A stretch of DNA of 64,000 nucleotides, taken from Variovorax sp. CF079. Lineage in GTDB: Bacteria > Pseudomonadota > Gammaproteobacteria > Burkholderiales > Burkholderiaceae_C. The translations under genes were made by a program, and so were the position numbers. Below the pieces are notes generated by a model that was not told where the DNA came from, ran no database searches, and saw only the letters and a list, made by a program, of their open reading frames with translations. Location: NCBI RefSeq assembly GCF_900101545.1, contig NZ_FMZU01000031.1, forward strand, positions 1-64,000, read 5' to 3'. Of the stretch, positions 1-15,094 are shown in pieces. How positions within the stretch are numbered: position 1 is the first letter of the stretch; every line of letters begins with the position of its first letter.

Positions 1-101
1 TGATCAACCCGATCGCCATGGAAGAAGGCCTGCGCTTCGCGATCCGCGAAGGCGGCCGCACCGTGGGCTCGGGCGTGGTGGCGAAGATCCTCGACGTATA
101 A
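1..101 (+). CDS. tuf: Elongation factor Tu, C-terminal end (partial)
   Basis: Only the last 33 codons are present; the gene begins before the window. The reading frame from base 3 gives INPIAMEEGLRFAIREGG and then a GRTVGSGVVAK-type ending, which is the conserved C-terminal beta-barrel end of EF-Tu. EF-Tu carries aminoacyl-tRNA to the ribosome. A tuf copy directly before tRNA-Trp and secE is the classic arrangement in beta- and gammaproteobacteria. The TAA stop is at 99-101. Confidence 0.95.
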   Translation, partial: INPIAMEEGLRFAIREGGRTVGSGVVAKILDV

Positions 102-111
102 GGGATTGCAC

Positions 112-187
112 AGGGGTATAGCTCAATTGGCAGAGCGTCGGTCTCCAAAACCGAAGGTTGTAGGTTCGATTCCTACTGCCCCTGCCA
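112..187 (+). tRNA. trpT: tRNA-Trp (anticodon CCA)
   Basis: A 76-base cloverleaf including an encoded 3' CCA. The acceptor stem is AGGGGTA paired with TGCCCCT (one U-G pair) and the anticodon loop CTCCAAA puts CCA at 145-147. The T-arm carries the standard GGTTCGATTCC core. It lies 10 bases after the tuf stop and before secE, so it is probably co-transcribed with them. Confidence 0.96.
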
Positions 188-213
188 CCTGAGGGTGGTG
201 CTCTCGAACAAAT

Positions 214-270
214 AAGCCCGTCATAGCCTGACGGAAAGGCAGAAAAAGCCCGTCATAGCCTGACGGGCTT
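214..270 (+). repeat. Tandem duplicated hairpin between tRNA-Trp and secE
   Basis: A 21-base sequence beginning AAGCCCGTCATAGCC is present twice without mismatch, at 214-234 and 246-266. Each copy folds on itself through CCGTCA and TGACGG. In the second copy the stem extends to 10 bp (246-255 with 261-270), closing with CTT and looking like an intrinsic terminator with a short T end. It may act as a processing site or partial terminator separating the tRNA from the secE-nusG transcript. Confidence 0.7.
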
Positions 271-331
271 CGGCGTCTCAAGAAGACGTATTGAATTGAA
301 GGCCGAAAGGCCGCAGGAATAAAGCCGCAAG

Positions 332-715
332 ATGGCCACTTCTCAAATCGAAACCGTGAGCACGGGCGCAGACAAGGCCAAGCTGGCCGTGGCTGTCGTG
401 CTCGCGGTGGGCGCCATCGTGGCGTTCTATCTGCTCTCGCGCCAAGGTGCGATCGTGCAGTGGGTCGCCCTGCTGGTGGGCCTTGCCGCCGCTGTCGGCG
501 CGTTCGCGAGCTCGGAGAGCGGTCGTCAGCTGTGGGCTTTCGGTCGCGATTCGTGGCGCGAGGTCAAGAAGGTCGTGTGGCCTTCGCGCAAGGAAACGAT
601 CCAGATGACGGCCTACGTGTTTGGCTTCGTCGCGATCATGTCCGTCTTCCTTTGGCTCACCGACAAGACGCTCGAATGGGTGTTCTTCGACCTCATTCTG
701 GGCTGGAGAAAATAA
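332..715 (+). CDS. secE: Preprotein translocase subunit SecE
   Basis: 127-residue inner-membrane subunit of the SecYEG translocon, which clamps SecY. Three hydrophobic segments are visible at about 18-36, 42-58 and 95-120, the three-helix form usual in proteobacteria. The conserved amphipathic motif REVKKVVWPSRKET lies at 76-89. An AGGAA ribosome site precedes the ATG. The stop codon overlaps the nusG start by one base, so the two are translationally coupled, as is typical for this pair. Confidence 0.96.
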   Translation: MATSQIETVSTGADKAKLAVAVVLAVGAIVAFYLLSRQGAIVQWVALLVGLAAAVGAFASSESGRQLWAFGRDSWREVKKVVWPSRKETIQMTAYVFGFVAIMSVFLWLTDKTLEWVFFDLILGWRK

Positions 716-1311
716 TGACTGACGACGCTGTCGAAACCACGCCGGAAAGCACTTCCCTGCTGGCACCTCCCGCCAACCCCGATCTGCGCTGGTACGTGGT
801 GCACGCGTACTCGGGCATGGAAAAGGCCGTGGAGCGCAACATCCTCGAGCGCATCAACCGCGCCGGCATGCAGAGCAAGTTCGGCCGCATCCTGGTGCCG
901 ACCGAAGAAGTGGTCGAGATCAAGAACGGCCAGAAGCGCACCACCGAGCGCCGCTTCTTCCCGGGCTACGTGCTGGTCGAGATGATCATGGACGACGAAA
1001 GCTGGCACCTGGTGAAGCACACCAACAAGGTGACGGGCTTCGTCGGCGGCGCGAAGAACCGGCCGGCCCCGATCTCGCAGAAAGAGGTCGAGGACATCGT
1101 CAGCCAGATGCAACAGGGCACCGAGAAGCCGCGCCACAAGGTCGAGTTCGTCGTGGGCGAATTCGTGCGCGTTAAGGAAGGCCCGTTCACCGACTTCAAC
1201 GGCACGGTCGAGGAAGTCAACTACGAGAAGAGCAAGGTGCGCGTGTCGGTCATGATTTTCGGCCGCGCGACGCCTGTCGAACTCGAGTTCAGCCAGGTGG
1301 AAAAGACCTGA
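715..1311 (+). CDS. nusG: Transcription termination/antitermination protein NusG
   Basis: 198 residues. NusG binds RNA polymerase and Rho and couples transcription to translation. The N-terminal NGN domain starts at about residue 25 (RWYVVHAYSGMEKAVE), and the C-terminal KOW domain is at about 147-198 (GEFVRVKEGPFTDFNG). The start chosen is the ATG that overlaps the last base of secE. The open frame continues upstream but that part is out-of-frame secE sequence. The acidic N-terminal extension before the NGN domain is normal for betaproteobacteria. Confidence 0.96.
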   Translation: MTDDAVETTPESTSLLAPPANPDLRWYVVHAYSGMEKAVERNILERINRAGMQSKFGRILVPTEEVVEIKNGQKRTTERRFFPGYVLVEMIMDDESWHLVKHTNKVTGFVGGAKNRPAPISQKEVEDIVSQMQQGTEKPRHKVEFVVGEFVRVKEGPFTDFNGTVEEVNYEKSKVRVSVMIFGRATPVELEFSQVEKT

Positions 1312-1427
1312 AGACAGTTTCGGCCTGGCGCTTCCCGACTCGGCGCTGGGTTTTATTCGAAGAGTCGTCAACCCCGGGGAGCTGCGGCTGAACAAGCCAA
1401 GGCGTCATCACCCGCAAGGAGAAAAGC

Positions 1428-1859
1428 ATGGCGAAAAAAATCGTCGGCTTCATCAAGCTGCAAGTGCCAGCTGGTAAAGCCAATCCGTCGCCGCCGATCG
1501 GTCCCGCACTGGGCCAGCGCGGTTTGAACATCATGGAATTCTGCAAGGCGTTCAACGCGCAGACCCAAGGCGTCGAGCCGGGCCTGCCGCTGCCGGTGGT
1601 CATCACCGCGTTCGCCGACAAGAGCTTCACCTTCATCATCAAGACGCCGCCGGCGATCACCTTGATCAAGAAGGCCATCAAGCTCGAGAAGGGTTCCGCC
1701 CGTCCGCATACCGACAAGGTCGGCAAGATCACGCGCGCCCAGCTCGAAGAGATCGCCAAGACCAAGATGAAGGACCTGACGGCAGCCGATCTGGACGCCG
1801 CGGTTCGCACCATCGCCGGCTCCGCCCGTTCGATGGGCGTGAATGTGGAGGGCGTGTAA
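1428..1859 (+). CDS. rplK: 50S ribosomal protein L11
   Basis: 143 residues, the usual length. It begins MAKKIVGFIKLQVPAGKANP and contains PSPPIGPALGQRG near residue 25, the conserved L11 N-terminal domain; the C-terminal domain binds the GTPase-associated region of 23S rRNA. A strong AAGGAG site lies 5-10 bases before the ATG. The 116-base gap after nusG may carry a separate promoter and the L1 autoregulatory site known from other proteobacteria, but I could not identify either with confidence. Confidence 0.97.
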   Translation: MAKKIVGFIKLQVPAGKANPSPPIGPALGQRGLNIMEFCKAFNAQTQGVEPGLPLPVVITAFADKSFTFIIKTPPAITLIKKAIKLEKGSARPHTDKVGKITRAQLEEIAKTKMKDLTAADLDAAVRTIAGSARSMGVNVEGV

Positions 1860-2560
1860 TGGCCAAGATCACCAAGAAGCAAAAAGCGCTCGTGGGCAAG
1901 GTCGACAGCAACAAGCTGTACCCGCTCGTCGACGCGATCGGCATCATCAAGGAAGCCGCCACCGCGAAGTTCGATGAGTCGATCGACGTGGCCGTGCAGC
2001 TCGGCATCGATGCCAAGAAGTCTGACCAGGTCGTGCGCGGCGCCGTCGTGCTGCCCAACGGCACCGGCAAGACCAAGCGCGTGGCGGTGTTCGCCCAGGG
2101 CGCAAAGGCTGAGGAAGCCAAGGCCGCCGGCGCCGACATCGTCGGCATGGACGACCTGGCTGCGATGGTGAAGGCTGGCGACATGCCCTTCGACGTCGTG
2201 ATCGCTGCACCGGACGCGATGCGCGTGGTCGGTACGCTGGGTCAGATCCTCGGCCCGCGCGGCCTGATGCCGAACCCGAAGGTCGGCACCGTGACGCCCG
2301 ACGTCGCGACCGCCGTCAAGAACGCCAAGGCCGGCCAGGTGCAGTTCCGCGTCGACAAGGCCGGCATCGTGCACGGCACCATCGGCCGTCGTTCGTTCGA
2401 CACCGACAAGCTGCAGGGCAACCTGGCGGCGCTGATCGAGGCGCTTGTCAAGGCGAAGCCGGCCACCAGCAAGGGTGTGTACCTGCGCAAGGTGGCCGTG
2501 TCGTCGACGATGGGTGTGGGTGTCCGCGTGGACACGCAAACCATCGCCGCGCAAGGTTGA
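1859..2560 (+). CDS. rplA: 50S ribosomal protein L1
   Basis: 233 residues, close to the usual 231-234. It contains the L1 signature around GPRGLMPNPKVGTVT in the middle of the protein. L1 binds the 23S rRNA L1 stalk and, in well-studied bacteria, represses its own operon. The ATG shares one base with the TAA stop of rplK, so the two genes are translationally coupled. Confidence 0.97.
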   Translation: MAKITKKQKALVGKVDSNKLYPLVDAIGIIKEAATAKFDESIDVAVQLGIDAKKSDQVVRGAVVLPNGTGKTKRVAVFAQGAKAEEAKAAGADIVGMDDLAAMVKAGDMPFDVVIAAPDAMRVVGTLGQILGPRGLMPNPKVGTVTPDVATAVKNAKAGQVQFRVDKAGIVHGTIGRRSFDTDKLQGNLAALIEALVKAKPATSKGVYLRKVAVSSTMGVGVRVDTQTIAAQG

Positions 2561-2804
2561 GTTTGTTGTGAAGGATTTGCCTCATCGCCGGTCAAACGGC
2601 GGCGAGGCGATGTGGTGGGTCGGGGCAGCGTTCAAGCGCTTCCCCGGGCCATCCAAGACCGCTGGTGTGCAGGGCAACCCGCACTTAATCGCCAGCGCAG
2701 ATGGCGATCCCGCTGCAGAGGAACCTGGTTCCGAAAACAGTTGGTCGCTGCATGAAGCGCGTCTCGAGGCTCTGGCCGAGGGGCGCATTGAAAAGGAGTA
2801 GACC
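2561..2804 (+). promoter_or_regulatory. Probable L10 leader (rplJL autoregulatory mRNA region)
   Basis: A 244-base gap with no convincing gene sits exactly where L10(L7/L12)4 binds its own mRNA in other bacteria. It holds several G+C-rich pairable stretches, for example around 2620-2660 and 2695-2735. I assign it by position and general structure only; a covariance-model search would be decisive. It ends with AAAAGGAG at 2791-2798, the rplJ ribosome site. Confidence 0.5.
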
Positions 2805-3338
2805 TTGAGTCTGAATCGCAGTGAGAAAGAAGCGGTCATCAGTGATGTGACCAGCCTCGCCGCAAAAGCTCAAACGCTCGTGATGGCGGAGTACCGTGGC
2901 ATCACGGTCGCCGACATGACCAAACTGCGCAACGATGCGCGCAGCAAGGCTGTGACCCTGAGTGTTCTCAAGAACACGCTGGCACGCCGCGCTGTCGCAG
3001 GTAGCTCGTTTGAGATCGTGTCCGACCAGATGACCGGTCCGCTGATCTATGGCTTCTCCGAAGACGCCGTGGCTGCCGCGAAAGTGGTGGCCGATTTCGC
3101 GAAGACCAACGACAAGCTGGTGATTCGCGGCGGTGCATTCGGTGGCAAGGCCCTGGACGTCGAGGGCGTGAAGCAACTGGCCAACATCCCTTCGAAGGAA
3201 GTGCTGTTGTCGCAGCTGCTGGGCTTGATGCAATCCCCGATCTCGCGCACGGCCCGTGTTCTGGCCGCGCTCGCCGAGAAGCGTGGTGGTGGCGAAGCAC
3301 AGGCGGAAGCTCCCGCCGCAGAAGGAGTCGCTGCCTAA
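2805..3338 (+). CDS. rplJ: 50S ribosomal protein L10 (TTG start)
   Basis: 177 residues, beginning MSLNRSEKEAVISDV. L10 anchors the L7/L12 stalk to the ribosome. The start is a TTG at 2805, chosen because AAAAGGAG lies 6-7 bases upstream and the protein begins with the residues conserved in the family; no in-frame ATG fits. The weak start codon may help keep L10 matched to L7/L12. The last part is Ala/Glu rich, where the L7/L12 dimers bind. Confidence 0.96.
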   Translation: MSLNRSEKEAVISDVTSLAAKAQTLVMAEYRGITVADMTKLRNDARSKAVTLSVLKNTLARRAVAGSSFEIVSDQMTGPLIYGFSEDAVAAAKVVADFAKTNDKLVIRGGAFGGKALDVEGVKQLANIPSKEVLLSQLLGLMQSPISRTARVLAALAEKRGGGEAQAEAPAAEGVAA

Positions 3339-3376
3339 GCGCGCGACTTTTCACCCAACTTATTTAGGAATCAAAA

Positions 3377-3754
<378 letters not shown>

Positions 3755-3770
3755 TTCGGTTCTCCCGGAG

Positions 3771-3847
3771 GGCTGGAGTGTGCCGAAAGGCCCTCCAGCC
3801 TTTGCCGCTTTCAGAGCGCACCCAAAAGCCGGCTTGGCGCCGGCTTT
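3771..3847 (+). terminator. Two hairpins in the rplL-rpoB gap (attenuator or processing site)
   Basis: The first hairpin pairs GGCTGGAG (3771-3778) with CTCCAGCC (3793-3800), encloses an inner GCC-GAAA-GGC stem and is followed by TTT. The second pairs AAAGCCGGC (3825-3833) with GCCGGCTTT (3839-3847) around a 5-base loop. In E. coli a partial terminator and an RNase III site in this gap set the ratio of L7/L12 to polymerase subunits. The same role is inferred here. Neither hairpin has a long T run, which fits partial rather than full termination. Confidence 0.6.
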
Positions 3848-4047
3848 CCCGGAGACCTTCAGGTCGACGGAAAAGCCAAACCGAGACGATTTTTGAGTGT
3901 CTTCTGACCCCGACTGCAGAAGACCCCTTGGTTCGGGTGATGTGCAACGCATCACCGTCCGCCAGGGCTGGTAGTGGCCAGCCACCAAGGAGAGTGGTGC
4001 TCAAGCACCCGACCAAGTCGCTGAAGATCTCAAGCTCCGGAGCTCTC

Positions 4048-8172
<4,125 letters not shown>

Positions 8173-8191
8173 TTGAGAGGGAAAGAGTCAA

Positions 8192-12427
<4,236 letters not shown>

Positions 12428-12465
12428 ATAACTGGTTAGCATCACCGGCATGACCGGTACCCATC

Positions 12466-12498
12466 GCCCCCCTTCCGCCCGCGGATGGGGGGCTTTTT
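12466..12498 (+). terminator. Rho-independent terminator of the rpoBC operon
   Basis: GCCCCCC (12466-12472) pairs with GGGGGGC (12487-12493) across a 14-base loop, directly followed by TTTTT. It ends the ribosomal protein-polymerase transcript 39 bases after the rpoC stop. The T run touches the start codon of the next gene. Confidence 0.85.
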
Positions 12499-12499
12499 C

Positions 12500-13102
12500 A
12501 TGAGCGACATGCCCGATTCGCTGCCGTATTGGATCTTTGGCGCGGTGGCGCTGTTCTGGTTCGTCGGCGCCTACAACCGCATCGTGCGCCTGCGTTCGGC
12601 GGCGCTGCAGGCCTATGCGGCGCTCGACGCGGCGCTGGTGCGGCAGCTCGATTTCGTGCAGGCGCGCGTGGCCGAAGCGGCGCCTGCGCCTGCGCCGGCA
12701 GTGCCCAAGGGCGCGACGGCCGACGCCTCGCTGCAGGCGGCCGCCAGCCAGCTGGTGACCCTGCTTGCCGCCACGCGACTCAAGCCGCTCGATCCGGCCG
12801 GCATCGGCGCGCTGGCCACCGCCTTGCATGTCATGCTCGGCGCCTGGCAGCGGCTGCATCCCGATGCGGTGGTCAGTTTCGAGGCCGACGGTACCCTGTC
12901 GCGACCCGCGCCGCTCGCGGCCAGGGAAGACGCGGCCGCCGGCTCGGCGCCGATCGCCTGGCCCGAGCCCTCGGCTGCGGCCGAAATCGCCCGCAACCAG
13001 TTCAACCTGGCCGTGACGCAGTACAACGCGGCCATCGCCCAGTTCCCGGCGCTGCTGGTGGCGTGGATCATGCAGCTGCGACCGGCAGCGCCCTTGCGCT
13101 GA
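12500..13102 (+). CDS. LemA-like membrane protein
   Basis: 200 residues. A hydrophobic N-terminus at about 8-22 is followed by YNRIVRLRSAALQAYAALDAALVRQLDFVQ, which resembles the start of the LemA family (usually YNxLVxLR followed by a region of paired helices). LemA proteins are membrane-anchored helical proteins of unclear function. The middle part is Ala/Pro rich and longer than usual. The ATG at 12500 lies immediately after the rpoC terminator T run; the G-rich 3' arm may double as ribosome site. ATG 12509 is an alternative. The family call is from motif memory only. Confidence 0.6.
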   Translation: MSDMPDSLPYWIFGAVALFWFVGAYNRIVRLRSAALQAYAALDAALVRQLDFVQARVAEAAPAPAPAVPKGATADASLQAAASQLVTLLAATRLKPLDPAGIGALATALHVMLGAWQRLHPDAVVSFEADGTLSRPAPLAAREDAAAGSAPIAWPEPSAAAEIARNQFNLAVTQYNAAIAQFPALLVAWIMQLRPAAPLR

Positions 13103-13131
13103 TCCTGCGTTCTTTTCTCATCGACACCAAG

Positions 13132-14490
13132 TTGGCAGACCTTCCAGACCCCATCCGCGCTCCGTCGCCCGTTTCGCCGCCGTTGTGGCGCCAGTTGCAG
13201 CTCACCGCCGTCGCGCTCGCCTCGATCCGCAGCGGCGTCTCGGGCTCGGTGGCCTTCGAGGCCGTCGATCCGGCCTTGCGGCCGGGCGTCCAGGCGCTGG
13301 GCTTCCAGGTGCTGCGCTGGCTCGGCCGGGCCGAGGCCCTGCGACGCCAGCTGGCCAAGCGCACGCCGCCGCCGGCGGCCGATGCCTTGCTCTGCACCGC
13401 GCTCGCGCTGGCCTGGGATGCCGCGCTGTCGCCCTACGAGCCGTTCACGCTGGTCGATCAGGCGGTCGAGGCCGCCAAGCGCAACCCCGGCACGCGGGCC
13501 CAGGCCAGCTTCATCAATGCCTGCCTGCGCCGCTTTCTGCGCGAACGCGATGAGCTGGTTGCGGCCACCGAGCGCGAGCCGGTCGCGCAATGGAACCATC
13601 CGCGCTGGTGGATCGAGCGCCTGCGGCGCGACCATCCGCGCGACTGGCAACGCGTGCTGGCGGCCGACAACACCCAGGGGCCGATGACGCTGCGCGTCAA
13701 CACGCGCAAGACCGATGTGGCCGCCTACCGGCGCGCCCTGGAAGCCGTGAACCTGCAGGCCGTTCCCGTGGCGGCCAGCGGCCTGCAGTTGCTGGGCGCG
13801 CGGCCGGTCCAGGCGCTGCCGGGCTTTGCCGAGGGCGAATGCTCGGTGCAGGATGCGGCGGCCCAGCTGGCCGCGCCCCTTCTGCTCGAAGGACTGCAAG
13901 GCGCCGCGCCGCTGCGGGTGCTCGACGCCTGTGCGGCGCCGGGCGGCAAGACCGCCCACCTGCTCGAAGTGGCGGGACCGGATGCGATCGAGCTCACGGC
14001 GCTCGAAATCGATGCCGGGCGCAGCCGGCGCATCGACGAGACGCTGGCCAGGCTCGGCCTGGCTGCCAAGGTCCTCGTCGCCGATGCCGCGCGGCCGAAG
14101 CAGTGGTGGGACGGCCAAGCCTTCGACGCCATCCTGCTCGACGCGCCTTGTACCGCCTCGGGCATCGTGCGGCGCCATCCCGACGTGCGCTGGCTGCGGC
14201 GCGAGAGCGATACCGAGCAGCTGGCGCTCCAGCAGGCGATGCTGCTGGCCGCCCTGTGGCCCCTGGTCCGGTCGGGCGGACGTTTGTTGTACTGCACCTG
14301 TTCGGTCTTCCGCGAAGAGGGGACGCACCAGATCGATGCGTTCCTTGCACACAACACCGACGCCCGTTTGCTGCCCTCGCCGGGGCATTTGCTGCCGCAA
14401 AGCGGGGGGATTGCCCGTGGCGTCCCGGACAATGCCTTGGGTGACCACGACGGATTTTTCTACGCCTTGCTCGAAAAGCAGCCGCGCTGA
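13132..14490 (+). CDS. rsmB: 16S rRNA (cytosine(967)-C5)-methyltransferase
   Basis: About 452 residues from a TTG at 13132; this start is uncertain because no in-frame ATG is close and no clear ribosome site is seen. The N-terminal half is a NusB-like RNA-binding domain (about 30-150). The C-terminal half is a SAM-dependent m5C methyltransferase: the SAM loop DACAAPGGKT starts at 265, Cys340 is in DAPCTASG, and Cys390 in YCTCS is the catalytic cysteine. The 50-residue spacing of the two cysteines matches E. coli RsmB. It probably forms an operon with the next three genes. Confidence 0.92.
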   Translation: MADLPDPIRAPSPVSPPLWRQLQLTAVALASIRSGVSGSVAFEAVDPALRPGVQALGFQVLRWLGRAEALRRQLAKRTPPPAADALLCTALALAWDAALSPYEPFTLVDQAVEAAKRNPGTRAQASFINACLRRFLRERDELVAATEREPVAQWNHPRWWIERLRRDHPRDWQRVLAADNTQGPMTLRVNTRKTDVAAYRRALEAVNLQAVPVAASGLQLLGARPVQALPGFAEGECSVQDAAAQLAAPLLLEGLQGAAPLRVLDACAAPGGKTAHLLEVAGPDAIELTALEIDAGRSRRIDETLARLGLAAKVLVADAARPKQWWDGQAFDAILLDAPCTASGIVRRHPDVRWLRRESDTEQLALQQAMLLAALWPLVRSGGRLLYCTCSVFREEGTHQIDAFLAHNTDARLLPSPGHLLPQSGGIARGVPDNALGDHDGFFYALLEKQPR

Positions 14491-15094
14491 ACGGCGGGGT
14501 TCGGTCTGGCTCGCCGCGCTGGCGGTCCTCGCCCTCCTTCTGGCGTGGATGCCGGTCCTGGCGCAGTCGCGCAGCGCCACGGTCAGCCAGCTCCGGCTCG
14601 AGCAGGCCGACGACGGTGTCTACCTCAGCGCCCAGGTGCAGTTCGAACTGCCCGGACTGGTCGAGGAGGTGCTCGACAAGGGGATCGCGATCTATTTCGT
14701 GGCCGACGCCGAGCTCTACCGGGAGCGCTGGTACTGGACCGACCTCAAGGTGGCGCAGGCCACGCGCCACATGCGGCTCGCCTACCAGCCGCTCACGCGC
14801 CGCTGGCGGCTCAACGTCTCTCCGGTGCCGATCACGAACGCGGGCTTCGGCGTTTCGCTGAACCAGAATTTCGACACCCTCGAGGATGCGCTCGAAGGCG
14901 TGCGGCGCGTGGGCCGGCTGCGGCTGGGCGACATCGCCGAGATCGGTGACGATCACGTGCATCCCGTGAGCTTCCGCTTCCGGCTCGACACCTCGCAGCT
15001 GCCGCGGCCCTTCCAGATCGGCGTGGTCGGCCAGGCCGACTGGAACATCTCGGCCGAGCGCAGCGCACGCCTGCCGCTGGAGAAGGCCAAGTGA
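14432..15094 (+). CDS. DUF4390-type exported protein
   Basis: About 220 residues from ATG 14432, which overlaps the end of rsmB by 59 bases; GTG 14441 is an alternative. A hydrophobic signal segment (WLAALAVLALLLAWMPVLAQ) is followed by a beta-rich domain with ERWYWTDLKVAQ and YQPLTRRWRLN, typical of the DUF4390 family. That family is regularly encoded between rsmB and an NtrY-like kinase in betaproteobacteria. Its function is not known to me. It ends in a GTGA overlap with the kinase start, so the pair is translationally coupled. Confidence 0.8.
   Translation: MPWVTTTDFSTPCSKSSRAERRGSVWLAALAVLALLLAWMPVLAQSRSATVSQLRLEQADDGVYLSAQVQFELPGLVEEVLDKGIAIYFVADAELYRERWYWTDLKVAQATRHMRLAYQPLTRRWRLNVSPVPITNAGFGVSLNQNFDTLEDALEGVRRVGRLRLGDIAEIGDDHVHPVSFRFRLDTSQLPRPFQIGVVGQADWNISAERSARLPLEKAK

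Noticed and set aside
2445..2801. An open frame across the rplA-rplJ gap
   Set aside because: It overlaps the end of rplA, lacks a start context and covers the probable L10 leader. No family features are visible.
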